Shown: positions 1 to 31,100 of the stretch, in pieces
Layout: each line of letters begins with the position of its first letter
Numbering within the stretch: position 1 is the first letter of the stretch
Origin: Tubiluchus corallicola
Taxonomy: Eukaryota > Priapulida > Priapulimorpha > Priapulimorphida > Tubiluchidae
DNA length: 64,000 nt
NCBI GenBank assembly: GCA_030141605.1
Contig: JAQGDQ010000546.1
Coordinates: forward strand, 81,217-145,216
Direction of reading: 5' to 3'
Translations under genes and position numbers: made by a program
The notes under the pieces: model-generated
Databases searched by the model: none
Seen by the model: only the letters and a program-made list of their open reading frames with translations
What the model was told of the DNA's origin: nothing

Positions 1-19144
<19,144 letters not shown>

Positions 19145-19555
19145 TATGTCATTCTATATTTTCTACTCAGCCACGAGAATTGATTATCAAACAAAGCTGA
19201 TTGACGGCATAACGACGGCAATGAAGCGGGAGTCCAGTCACCAAGTGATCCAGTCAATCTGCAAACAAAACGATTATAACTACAATAAGGACAGTTAAAT
19301 TCAGTATGCTTTTATTTATGAAATAGCAAACTCAATTAAATGTATTTGCGCAACTAACTCTATTGGTATATCAAGTTATCAACAAACAAACTCGATCTTT
19401 TTTTATGAATTAATAAGCCTCTTCACAGTTTCGTTGTGTAGTAGTAGTAAATCTCCAGTAGTTATACATATAACTTTCGACACAAATAGTTCTTCGACTG
19501 TAATTGCAACAAATTGCACATACATTAGATGGTCATCAACACCTAGGTGGCTCCA
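19145..19555. promoter_or_regulatory. 5' flank of SMC1; no defined promoter element
   Basis: The 5' untranslated region and promoter of SMC1 should lie here. A GC-richer patch at about 19195-19260 (ACGACGGCAATGAAGCGGGA) is adjacent to the start codon. No TATA box at a convincing position; the assignment is by location only. Confidence 0.35.
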
Positions 19556-19559
19556 CTGG

Positions 19560-21000
19560 CAGGTTTTCTCACTATAATATGTAATCCAGCATCCTTGTTA
19601 TAGGCATATTCCAATTAGCATGATGATTAAACTTCAATGGATGATGTTTATAGTGTCTATCTAATTTTGATTTAAATGAATTTACAGATGTTACTGTTTT
19701 CACATCACAGGGCAATCTATTCCAGATCTCTGTCATCGCACAAGAAAAATAGTCGTATTTACCAGTTTTGTGTGCAGTTCTTCATTTATGAAGAATAGGG
19801 CCTGATCTTGCTGTGCGATGTACTTCTAATTTAACAGGACAATCATTATCACAGCTGTAAACTCTAGATACATATTTGTATGCATCAATTAGTTGGCCAC
19901 GTAAATGTCTAAAAGTTAATGTAGTTAAGCCTATTCGGTCTAACTGTCTTTCATATAACAAGTTCATTAATTCCGGTAACGTATTGAAACATATTGGACA
20001 GCTTCGACAGGTCCACTATATATGCTCTAGGACTATTACTTCCATACTCCACTTTTGATCGCACAAATGCCACACACAGAAGTTTAAAAGTTTGCAGATC
20101 TAGGTACTTGAAATTCCTCCTTATTAAAGCATTGTTTCGTTTGGCATTCTTTGTGATTTCAGCTATGTGATCTTTAAAATTTAGTTTATTATCAAGTAAT
20201 AATCCAAGGTCTTTCTCACAAGCACTAAAGTCCAATTGTGCCAGAATGCCACTTGCATCACACATTTTGTATTTATACTCACATCTTGCTCCCACAGATA
20301 CAACCTTACACTAGTTGGGATGGAACTGCATGCAATTTTCAACTGCCCAATCACAGAGCCCTTCTCAATCCAATTGAAGATCATTATAGCTGGTAAACGA
20401 ATCAGATTCAGACGAGATTTTGCTGTCGTCAGCAAAAAGACGAAGAGAGTTTCTCACACAAATAGGCAAGTCATTAATAAATATCACAAATAAACACGAA
20501 CCTAATACCGAGCTTCATGGTACACCACTAGTAATCAAGGACTCAGTCGATTTATAACCATCAACAAACGTACATTATCTTCTATTTTCTAAGAAGTTAA
20601 CTATCCACTGTAAAACTGAACTAGTTATACCATAGTTTTTAAGTTTCACAAACAGGAAGTGACGAGGTACAACATCAAATGTCTTTTTCAGGTCCAGTAA
20701 TATTATATCAAAAGGCTTATTAGCATCTTTTAACTCACACCATGCATTGTAACATTGTAGCAGCTGTGTAACCATTGTTTTACTCTTAACAAACCCATGT
20801 TGTTCTTCACAAATAATGTTGTATCTTATCAGATGGTTCATTATATGCTTCTGCATGATTTTTTCTGTCACCATATCAATTGTATTGAGTAAGCTAACTG
20901 GCCTGTCGTTCGATGGATCTGACTTGTCCCCTTTTTTATGAATGGAAGTAACCTGTGTCACTTTTCATTGTCCAGGTAACAGACAATCAGCAAAAGACTA
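19560..21000 (-). pseudogene. Decayed non-LTR retrotransposon (CR1/Jockey-like LINE) reverse transcriptase
   Basis: The translation on the minus strand shows a 5'-truncated reverse transcriptase in order: VTSIHKKGDKSDPSNDRPVSLL, then QHGFVKSKTMVTQLL, DIILLDLKKTFDVVPR, ITSSVLQWIVNFLENRR, a degenerate GVP-SSVLG block, VIFINDLP, the catalytic FADD at 20425-20436, GLLLDNKLNFKDH and VAFVRSKVEYGS. After a frameshift near 19967 the C-terminus follows (ERQLDRIGLTTLTFRHLRGQ, then IWNRLPCDVKTVTSVNSFKS). From about 21000 to 19960 one frame is kept and interrupted by several stop codons, for example in the GVPQGS motif. No endonuclease domain is seen upstream. Not functional. Confidence 0.85.
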
Positions 21001-22706
21001 ATCTGGTAAGGTGTATATAGGCTTGAAAGCACAATTCTATATTTATTTAAAATACGTGAATGGTAACTATCTGTAGCAGATTTGTTTACATTGAGATTTT
21101 ATAACTCATAAAGCACTTTTTCTTCAGTTTGGAAACATTGTTGATATCAGGATATTGTTGCACTGTAGTTACTTCATAGTATGTTTTTGTGTTTTTCCTG
21201 TATGTTTACAGTTATTATGTGGTAGTGTAACAAGTTATGATAGTGACTGCCAGAGTACGTGTGATCCACTGTTTGTGAGGCGAATGCTAAAGAGGCATAT
21301 GTTACTACATCCACTACGTGTCGCATTGGCTAAATTTTGACAAAAAACTAATGGGGCACCTACTAATTGCTAATGTAAAAATAGAGTATTCACAATGTAA
21401 ATGAATCTGCACAGAAAATGTAGACATTTACAAATTGAATTATGAAGTATATTAAACACAGTAATTCTAGCTATTGGCATAATTGTAGAACTATGTAGTG
21501 GCCCCACTGACCAACGACTTAAACTGGTCACATGGGTCAGGTCAAATGCTTCAGATTAAACTACAAGCCTCAGAAGTGTCCGAGTACTTGCCATCAGGAA
21601 AACCAGGAAGTGCAGGAATGATTACGAGGTGAGACGCTGAGGATGCTGGATCGAATTGAGGAAGCTGGCAAAAATTAAGCAGCAGAGACTGCCAATGATA
21701 CTTTCTCAGCATGAGCAAGCTTCTGTAACAATGTTTACAATGCGTCCTTAGATTCCAGTGAAAGGAAGGAGAAAAACAGATTGCTTCTCCCAAAATCTAC
21801 TAGAAATCTCTCACCATTTGTAACAGCTAAGATGGCAACTCAAGAGAAGCTACTCCAGTGCCTTGTTCTAATCTGAGAGCAACTTTGCAGAAAACTACTA
21901 GATCTTGAAAGATGAATGAATGAAGAGTAAGACAGTTGAAATCTAGCACTCTGTGACATTCAGGATAATTATAAAGAGATTTTGTGAGGCTATGAGTTAG
22001 GCCAAGGAAGAAATCAGCATTCATTACTGGGCTAAGATTGATAGTAGATCATTCCACATTGCAAGTCTGGTAGGTGATATTGAGAGACCTCCTCCATTCG
22101 GATGCGCACTTCTTGCACATTCTAAGGAGAAATGGCAGATCACGACGACTCTGTCTGCATGTGTGACAAGAAACTTTGATCTAATGGTGAGTGTTAAAAA
22201 GTCAGTGGTAATATTCCAGTCTTCTCCCCAAGCTGTTCTACCTCTTGCTGTTCCACTCAGCATTCTGTAAAACTTAAGAATAGAATTGAAAAGTCTGGGC
22301 ATGATTTGGTTGTCTTTAGGAAGAGTGTCAGACAGGTATGGCTTGTCCCTCAATATAAAAATAAAGGTGTGCTATAAAGAGTCATACTGAGTAGTAATAA
22401 GAGACATGTCAGAAAGTTGGAGGCATGTCGACATATGTGCCTGTGGACAATAACAGAAATCACTCAATGAGATGAAGTCCAAAACAAGAGACACATGAGA
22501 GAGCAAGCTGCCCTTTGGCACTTTGGGCAGATGGAAAATCATAAGATGCCCAAGCAAGTGCTCTTTGGTGAAATGACTGGAAATTCAAAATATAAGACAT
22601 CCCAAGGCTTCTGTAAAAGGGTCTCATTAAAGCTGAACCTCAAGAACACCGGAATTGCACAAGACAACTGGTAAACTCTGCCAGAAGATTGCACTGTTTG
22701 GAGTAT
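21001..22706. other. Unassigned intergenic stretch, GC-richer at 21540-22640
   Basis: Noticeably less AT-rich than the surroundings. Several minus-strand frames of 60-110 codons lie end to end (22557-22372, 22353-22024, 22024-21827, 21793-21551), but their translations show no family motif and they are in different frames. It could be an old transposon body or a noncoding RNA; I recognise nothing. Confidence 0.4.
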
Positions 22707-22707
22707 C

Positions 22708-22708
22708 A

Positions 22709-22800
<92 letters not shown>

Positions 22801-22824
22801 GTTGTTGTTATTATTGTTATTATA
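22708..22824. repeat. (ATT)n microsatellite
   Basis: About 30 almost perfect ATT units followed by GTT/ATT variants. The poly-asparagine frame it creates on the minus strand is an artefact. Confidence 0.97.
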
Positions 22825-23041
22825 GAAATAAGCGAAGCGCAAGTTAAAATCTTTGGTTTATTTCTTATCAGTTATCGGGCCAGGCAAGAGCCCTAGAAAA
22901 GAGCGTGCAGAAACACGAAATCACAATTTCAGACGTTATAACCGTTTTGCAGCCCGGCCGACATGTTCGCGTATCCCGATTGAGAAGTCGTTGTTCATTA
23001 TGTTGCATTTTCAAATTTGTTTCGTGTAGGAAATAATTATT

Positions 23042-24406
23042 ATGGATAACGCTGCAACTCAACCCACGTCTACTACCGAACGAAAGTACGGCAAGATAAT
23101 TATTACCTTAGAAAATTCAATTATACCAGAAGATAGATTAGATTCTACACCTTCCATGCAAGATGGTCTTGATAGAGAAGTCGAAACAGATTTGCGAATT
23201 TTGGGATGTGAACTTATCCAGTCGTCGGGTATTTTATTAAAGTTGCCCCAAGTGGCAATGGCAACCGCTCAGGTTTTGTTTCAGCGGTTTTATTATTCAA
23301 AGTCGTTCGTTAAACATCAAATGGAGCATTTGGCCATGGCTTGCATTAATTTAGCTTCTAAAATAGAAGAGGCGCCGAGAAGAATTCGAGATGTGATTAA
23401 TGTGTTTCACCACATTAAACAGATCATGGGACAGAAAAAGATACAACCACTTATTCTTGATCAAGGTTATGTAAATTTGAAGAACCAAGTGATTAAGGCA
23501 GAACGGCGTGTGTTAAAAGAATTGGGATTTTGTGTTCATGTTAAACATCCTCACAAAATTATAGTAACTTACTTGCAAGTACTGAAATGTGAGCGAAACA
23601 CGAAACTTATTCAAACTGCTTGGAATTATATGAACGATGGACTTCGAACTGATATATTTGTAAAATACGATCCGGAAACTATAGCATGCGCTTGCATATA
23701 TTTGGCAGCCAGGCAGCTGAAGGTAGTTCTTCCAACAAAGCCTCCGTGGTTTTCAATTTTTACTGATAATTCTGAAGAAGATATTCACAATATATGTCTG
23801 ACTATCCTTCGCCTTTACGCGAGACCGAAACCAAACTACGAAGATTTGGAGCGTAAAGTCTCCGAGATGCGCAGGATTTTGGGTGAAGCAAAACTAAAAG
23901 CAAAGGGTCAGAGTACCTCAGCAGCAGCCACTCCTAATCCGGGAGGTTTTTCTCCTGGGTCCAGAACCGGATCCCCATCGAAAGACGACGAAAAGAAAAA
24001 AGATGGAAACAAATCGAAAACCCGAGATGTATCAAATCAGAGAGATGTTAGTAATCATCACAAGAAAAAGCGAAGCCGCTCAAGAAGCCGACACAAAGCA
24101 TTGCGTCACAGCAGCTCACGAAGTCCGTCTCCTAAGAGAGACAAAAGAGAAAAAGTATTGCCACGGGGTTATCAGCACTTAGAAAAGGAGCGAAGGCGAG
24201 TGGAGGGCCGGAGCAGGCAAGACGAGCATCGCCCGCGAAAGAAGAAACGGTCACATAGTGTGAGCAGATCGAGAAGCAGGACACCAGAACGACGGTCGCA
24301 CAAAAAATACAAGGAGAAATCGCGACACCACAAGTCGCACTCTCCTTCACACGAATCCAGGCGACACAAGAATCGTAGCGAGTCACGTGACCATTATAAA
24401 CGCTAG
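23042..24406 (+). CDS. CCNL: Cyclin L, single exon, 454 residues
   Basis: RS-domain cyclin that partners CDK11 (and CDK12/13-type kinases) in nuclear speckles, linking transcription and pre-mRNA splicing. The first cyclin fold lies at about residues 45-165 ([20 protein letters not shown] at 66-85, then [20 protein letters not shown] at 94-113). The second is at about 166-265 ([20 protein letters not shown] at 209-228). An arginine/serine-rich tail from about 342 to 454 has RSRSRSRHK and [13 protein letters not shown]. Length is close to the usual 500-530. The start is the first ATG of the frame, 4 bases after a TATT-rich leader end; the frame is intact to TAG. It is intronless, unlike its neighbours and vertebrate cyclin L. 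L1 versus L2 is a vertebrate split and does not apply. Confidence 0.95.
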   Translation: MDNAATQPTSTTERKYGKIIITLENSIIPEDRLDSTPSMQDGLDREVETDLRILGCELIQSSGILLKLPQVAMATAQVLFQRFYYSKSFVKHQMEHLAMACINLASKIEEAPRRIRDVINVFHHIKQIMGQKKIQPLILDQGYVNLKNQVIKAERRVLKELGFCVHVKHPHKIIVTYLQVLKCERNTKLIQTAWNYMNDGLRTDIFVKYDPETIACACIYLAARQLKVVLPTKPPWFSIFTDNSEEDIHNICLTILRLYARPKPNYEDLERKVSEMRRILGEAKLKAKGQSTSAAATPNPGGFSPGSRTGSPSKDDEKKKDGNKSKTRDVSNQRDVSNHHKKKRSRSRSRHKALRHSSSRSPSPKRDKREKVLPRGYQHLEKERRRVEGRSRQDEHRPRKKKRSHSVSRSRSRTPERRSHKKYKEKSRHHKSHSPSHESRRHKNRSESRDHYKR

Positions 24407-25102
24407 ACTGCGAGTAACATTGCCATTACAGTCGTTGATGTTTAAGTGGATGTATACTTGTATGTTTGTAAATTTAGGTCACTTATAAAACATGGTTAGG
24501 ATATTGCAGGCAACATATATAGAATTAAATTGATTCACTTATTTTTTCAGTAAGTGCTGTAAGCTACTTTACTTTGCCTTCACTTTGAATTAATTGTAAA
24601 TATAGAAATTTGAAATTGTATTCTCAACAAGATTTGTTTGTGCTAGCTTGTTCTCAAGTTTTTTTACTTGCAAATAAAAATTGATTTGCAAATTATTCAC
24701 TGTAAGAAGTGCTAATATAATTTTTGTGCTGATTACAATACACAGTAGATTTTGTTTATTTATGGATTTGGCAATAGATAAGCTAACAGATAATTTAAAG
24801 TTCTGATATTAAAAGCAAAAATTTCATTTTTACACAATTTGGTGTAAATATAATAAATACTATTGATTGTCATCAACATAAATGGCAAAGCTATAGTGGT
24901 CTCACATGTGAATATTTACAACAGTGTCGTATAGCCATCAGTACTCCTGTTTTTAACTTTTTAAATGTGTTGTAAAATCTGCCAGAGAGAGCATTTGTGC
25001 ACCATTACGGTGGCATTCTGATTTAAATAAAATAATTTTTCAGCACGTGAAGACAGAATTTTTCAATTTGCGTTTATGTGATTGTTGAAAAATAAGAGAA
25101 GC
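24407..25102. other. CCNL 3' region and SLC23 5' flank
   Basis: Holds two possible polyadenylation signals, AATAAA at 24673-24678 and 25026-25031, suitable for the cyclin L transcript. The SLC23 start codon follows only 72 bases after the second. No other feature seen. Confidence 0.5.
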
Positions 25103-28100
25103 ATGTCTAACTGTACTGCTCACCAACACAAGTAAGTAAATAAATTTCAATGTTTGAACTTCTTTTCTGTTTTTACTGTATTTAGTTCAAAATTTGGCAA
25201 CTTTGAAAAGTGCACTTTGAGCCTTGTTCACAATTATTTTTGCTTGCTTTGCATGTAAATGGGTGGCTTGTTTTTTTGTTGCCTGTTGTTCCTTTGAATG
25301 AAAATTTTTAGATTGTTATTGTTGAAACTTTTGTGCTTTTCTAACGATTTCTGAAATTCTGGTATATAAATACTGGTATATTTCCAGTACAGTCAATGAA
25401 GCATTTGTGGACTCTGTTGATGATAGCTTCTGTCCTCGCTTGGTCTACAAAATTACAGAGAATCCAGGATGGTTGTCTTCTTTTATCTTTGGGCTTCAGG
25501 TGATTGCTGAACAGATGCTTTCATTACCTTTACACTCTCATACTGGTGCTTGCCATAGTTATTACAAAGCACATATGAAAAATTTCTATTGAAATACAAC
25601 ATTATGTTACATCTTATATACATGTTATTTTCTATATTAAATCTAGCTTTAGCTATGATAAAATGTCTGTGAATTTTAAATCTCTGCCATATTGCATATC
25701 AGCAATTAGTACAGTTATTATTTACCTTTAATTTTATAAGTTGTACAGGATATACTAAAAGAAACAGTGTACTAACAATTTAACGTACATTCAAAGCTCT
25801 TTATTTTGCCAGTCTTGGGACTCCAAAAAAAGTTGTCAGAAACAAGTTTTGACATTATAATGATATGCATTAATACATACATATCTATGCAAATATATCT
25901 AAGTACTTTGTTTTACCAGAAATTTGCGAGATTCGTGCTATTACGCATGGGGGGGGGGTAATAAGGTTTGTCTGTACTATAAGTATAACCACACCAATAT
26001 TACACCATCACAAAATACAACAAGTGTGACCAAACTAAGTTGTAAGATATGAAAATTGGAATAGTGGCGTAAAAATAGAATTCATTTTAAATCATGCTAT
26101 CATAACATAGATATCTTGTTCGTTTTATATTATTACTGCACCATTTCTTTTGGAACAACCTGTATAATGTATAACTAGCTGACTGTATCACTAGATGTCT
26201 AATGTGCTGAAGTACAGGGTGTATAACTTTGTGCTTCTATGTGTAGTTAGTATTATTATTATTCAATTTAATTTATATTTTTACGTTTTGACATTTTGCA
26301 AACCAGATTAAGCAGTCAACTGTAAAGCCTATTGAATGTTGACGTTTATGCCTGGTCGGGATGGGCTTTACATATCTCATCGTGAAGGATAATCCTTTAT
26401 GATGAGCCAGTTAATCAGAAGACATGCCTTAACCATGTCTGAAACTGGTGAAGTAAATAGCCTGCAGCACTATGGTAGATTAAGTTATGCAAAAACAGTT
26501 ATCCATCCATTTACTGGCCTAGTTGAGCATTCACAGTAGAGCACACATTGTGATCATCCTGCTAGTTGGCCTCACATTAAAATAAGTAATTGCAAAAATT
26601 AAACAATTGTGCAACTTTTCTTTTGCAGCATTTGCTAGTTGCCATTGGCAACATCATCACCTGTTCAGTTGTTGTTGCGGAGACCATCTGTGCAAATGAA
26701 GATGCTTACGTCTCAATATTCTGCAGTGTGTTGTTTATGTGTTCCATTTCTACTTTTCTCCAGGCCTCCTTTGGGTCTCGGTATGAAAAATTCTGTAGTG
26801 TTGTGCATTTCCTCTTGATATACATAGCTATCGTCAAACAAAAGTAACGCAGTTATGCTGTCTGAGTTTTCACTTAATTTTCGGAGAAATGTGCCTTCTT
26901 AAATGAATTTCAGGGTAAATTGTCAAGAATAGAATAGAATAGATTAAAAATTTCTTTTTTCCTTAGATATTTAAGATTGTTGTGGCAAAACAGTTTAAGC
27001 TGTGTTTCTCACATTTTAAACCTGAGATTGTCGTTGACGTTGTACAATAGTGCACCAGAATACTGTAGTTTAGTTTTGCTTTTCCATTGCCTGTTGTTGG
27101 TTTCGGTAATAAAAGTTGGCCTCCTTCCGATTGTCTTGTGTCTTGTTGCTCAATTTTTCTATCAAATCTTTGGTTTAATTTAGTTGGCTTTGAATCACCT
27201 GTTACAATTCGGTTTACCAAAAGAGTTTTTCTAAAATCTGTATGCTTATCAATAGGAGTTATTTAGTTTTAATCTTTCTTCTGCATCTGATTTGCCATTT
27301 TGAAGTAATTTTTATTTACATGTGGAAGAAACGTTGTCACGTTTTCTGTTTGTGTCCTTCGCATGTCATTGTTTGTTTTTGACAAGGTATTCTTACCATT
27401 CAGATCTATAGTTATACTAAGTGTTCAGTTAATCTTGAAAGTAGAGTGATTTTCTTGATTCTGCAAATTAGTAACTAGTATTGGTTGAAACAGTAGTATG
27501 TATTATGCCAAACAAACGGCAAACTTTTACGTAGTGTATGCGTGCTAATAGAACACTGTGTGTTGTACATTTGTGTTTTAATTTTGTATTCGCTGACTAG
27601 TCCGGTCCTAGTCTCGCAAGCATTTCGAAGACAATAACAACATTCTATATTAGTTTTGATATAATTGTTGTTTCAAGTATTTGCCTTTTAATTTCTACAA
27701 ATCAAAATATTCGTGCATTTCGGCAACATTTGTGTGGCAACTGTACATGATTGTGTGTGCACAAATATAAGTATACAAAGATATTTTAGTTGAGCAGTTT
27801 AAATTTAGTGTTTAATTGTGCAATGTTTTAAAAAATAAACGTTTTTTAAGTATTGTGGGATACATTGCTCAAAACTGAAAATGCATGTTTTTGAATATTA
27901 TTAAAATTCATAATAATTTTCTTTGGGTTTGTTATTGATAAGACATACTGAATAATGAGTCTGGTCATTGGAGAGCTCTCATTATTTACGTAGGTACATT
28001 ACACGTATTTCTAATACACGTACTAGAGAAACCAAACTTTATGATTTCTAATATTAGGAAGTATTTTTTTTAGTCTCCCTGTATTTGAAGGTGCAAATAG

Positions 28101-31100
28101 TATGAGCATGCAAGTTGTGACGGCATTGATGATGTTACCTGAATGGAAGTGCCCGGCGTTGTCCCCAGTAGGAGGTAACACATTGTGCACCTTGCTGTTT
28201 TATGTGTCATTTGAAATAGTTTATCTAGAATTTATTTAATTTTTATTACAAATACTTTGTACATATTGATCAAAATTTGTGCAAAAGTTATAAAAATCAG
28301 AAAATTACTCAGATGAACATTTTGTTAAAGTGTTGAAGCACACGTGCAATGCAATGCAAATGTGCATGGCACAAATCAGTTCATATTAGTTTTTGCAAAA
28401 CAAGTTTTGTGACCGTACTTAAGGGTTTATATAAAATGGAAGCCTTGGACACAATAGTACATGTTCAGAACTGTTCTGACTAAACATTCTTAATACAGTA
28501 AATAAGAAACGGGAAAGAATGAAAAAAGGTTGTAAAGAAAGAAGATAAGTAGAGAAAGAAGACAGAGTGGGAGGGAAGAGAGTTTTAGGAAAGAGAAGCA
28601 TGATTGAGAGTGGGAGGCAGAAGTGATGAGAAGGAGCAAAAATGGGCAATTTTTGCAATTTGCTCAAGAATATTTTTACCTTTTTAACTGTAGCAATATT
28701 CTTGAGTGGTTATTCCAGAAAATGAGAGTTTTGGCAGGCTATATAAGCAATATTTCGTACATCTAAATTCTGACCTCGTCATTAAAGTACCTGTTGTTTA
28801 ATTTGCTGTTGATGTTGTAGATAAAGTGTTGGATGAAACCCTTGATAATATGATGGCACGTAATTCAACTGATAGTCCAGTAGTCAATGAAGTGGAACCT
28901 TGGATTGTACGACTCAGAGAGGTATATCAAAGTATTCCAATGGTCTATATATCTGTAAAGTACTGCGACAAGTACGGCTGATTTATTTCATATCAAAATC
29001 TGGCTGATTAATTGTTGAGAAAGTAGTGTGTTTCAATTGATACTGAGTCTGAAACAGAATTATAAAAACTAAAAAAGGAAAGTATGTAATATGTTGTCGG
29101 GGGAATGACCAAGTGATCGTACTGTGCTTAGCAGTGGAAGTCAAATAATACTGCCAGTGAATGGGTAGATGACCGCCATGTTCAATATTTTCTTCTAGTG
29201 GTTTTATGTGCTTTGTTGGTTCTGCTTGTTTACTTTATTGTGGGAGGAATGCATACAAATCAGTATATGTCTAAGATACCTCTGTAGGCCCAGTGTCTCA
29301 TCTTGGAAGATTATCCTTAATAATGTACTAGATTTGGTCTTGCCACAAGCATCCACATTATGTAGGGTCTTTCACCAAGTGTTGTTTTCCAGTTTTCCAG
29401 ACGCTTAATTGTATAAAACGACGCCTAGAAACTCTTGAATATTTTTACACAAAGCAGAATGTTCACATTTCATTGCAAGCATACAGCCAAACCTCGTTAT
29501 AATGTTAATGTTACCACTTAAAACGGATATTCAGGAATACACTGTCATTTGTTACCAGTTCATTCAAGTTTACACTTGATGCAATTAAGGAAAAAGAAAA
29601 CTTTGCTAGAAGTTATTTGCAAAACAAATAGTGAGTTACCTTTATTTTTTTAATCAGGTTTTATTGAGGATTACATGGTTTTTACTAGCAGGTTGCACTA
29701 TAATACTGTAATATTGCACTTTTTATTATCTTATTGTCTACAGTCAATGTATTTTTAATTGTTAATGTAAATTTATTCAGTTTTTTAACTGTAATTTTGT
29801 GCATAAATAAACGTTTCTATCTATCATTCAGCTTTTGTATTTGTTTCAGCTGCAAGGTTCAACGATGGTTGCATTTGCTATACAGACACTTCTGGGTTTC
29901 TCAGGTGTTATAGGGTTTTTGCTTAAGTTTGTTGGGCCTCTGACTGTTGTTCCTATGATTTCGTTACTCGGATTGGGCCTGTATGACGTCATTAACGGAT
30001 TAGCTGAGAAGGAATGGGGAACGGCCATGCTGTAAGCTTACTTTATAAATTTCCTTATTACTGCCTCAGGGGAAGTAATGTTTTGTCAGTTGGTTAGTTA
30101 ATTTATTAGTTAACAAAAGAAGATTATGCAAAAATTAGTTCACCCTGTTTACCGATTTTGACGAAACTTCCTTTAGGGATGAGACAAGAAAAAGTGCTTG
30201 TTTGGTATATCAGGGAGAAACGGGGACGAGGGATGCCAAAGTGGCGGTTTTGAGAGAGTTTTGTAGCTCTTTAGAAAAGGAGTAATTGTGCTAGAAGATA
30301 CTTTAGCTCTTTTTTCTAAACATGTCCAGCAGAAAGAAGGACAATGATTTAACTAGTTGGTCGTTGTCAGTTTATTTGGAAGGAAGCAATTTGAATATAA
30401 GTTCATTGAATCATGTGAAATCGGCGTCATCAATTTTATTCTAAGATTGTGCATATTATATTTTTGGCAATATATTTGTGAAAAGGTCGTAATGTCGAAA
30501 AGTTGACATAAAAAAGAAAAATACACTAGATTTACTGCAACAAGTGTAATTTCCATGTTGCATTTTGGGGAATGATGCATTACTGTTGTTGTGACGTCAT
30601 CAGTTACTCTTTGTGTATAACCCTTTCTCATTATGCATGCAAATATGCTATAATTAACGATTAGGGCATTAGAACAATTACTGACAATGTCTTAAACTAA
30701 GCAGCTGAGTAGTTTAGTCAAGTATATTTGACAGGCCTGTACTAGTGTTTGTTTAGTTGTAGTTGCATCAGATTTCACAATTTCTTGCTGTTTTAATTGA
30801 GATCATGTATTAAACCTTTTAAAAGAGACAGTAATTGTTTTTAGAATTAATTAACCTACTTTTTTAATTTTCAGGGTTTCAATTCTGATGCCATTGTTTG
30901 CATTTGTGTTTGGCCGTTATGCCGTTCCATATCCTGCATATACCCAAATGAAGAAATGTCACATTAAACATAGCTACATATTTAAATTATATCCGGTAAC
31001 TTGAATTGTTTAAATTTTTACTGCTGTGTGCTGAGAAAGATTAGTACGTGTAGCACTAACAAAAAGGGAGTTTAGCAAATGCTATTGATGTTTTTATTGC

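Noticed and set aside
22627-22842. Poly-asparagine open frame
   Set aside because: Translation of the (ATT)n microsatellite.
24132-24386. Minus-strand frames over the cyclin L RS domain
   Set aside because: Shadow frames caused by the biased Arg/Ser codon content of the real gene.
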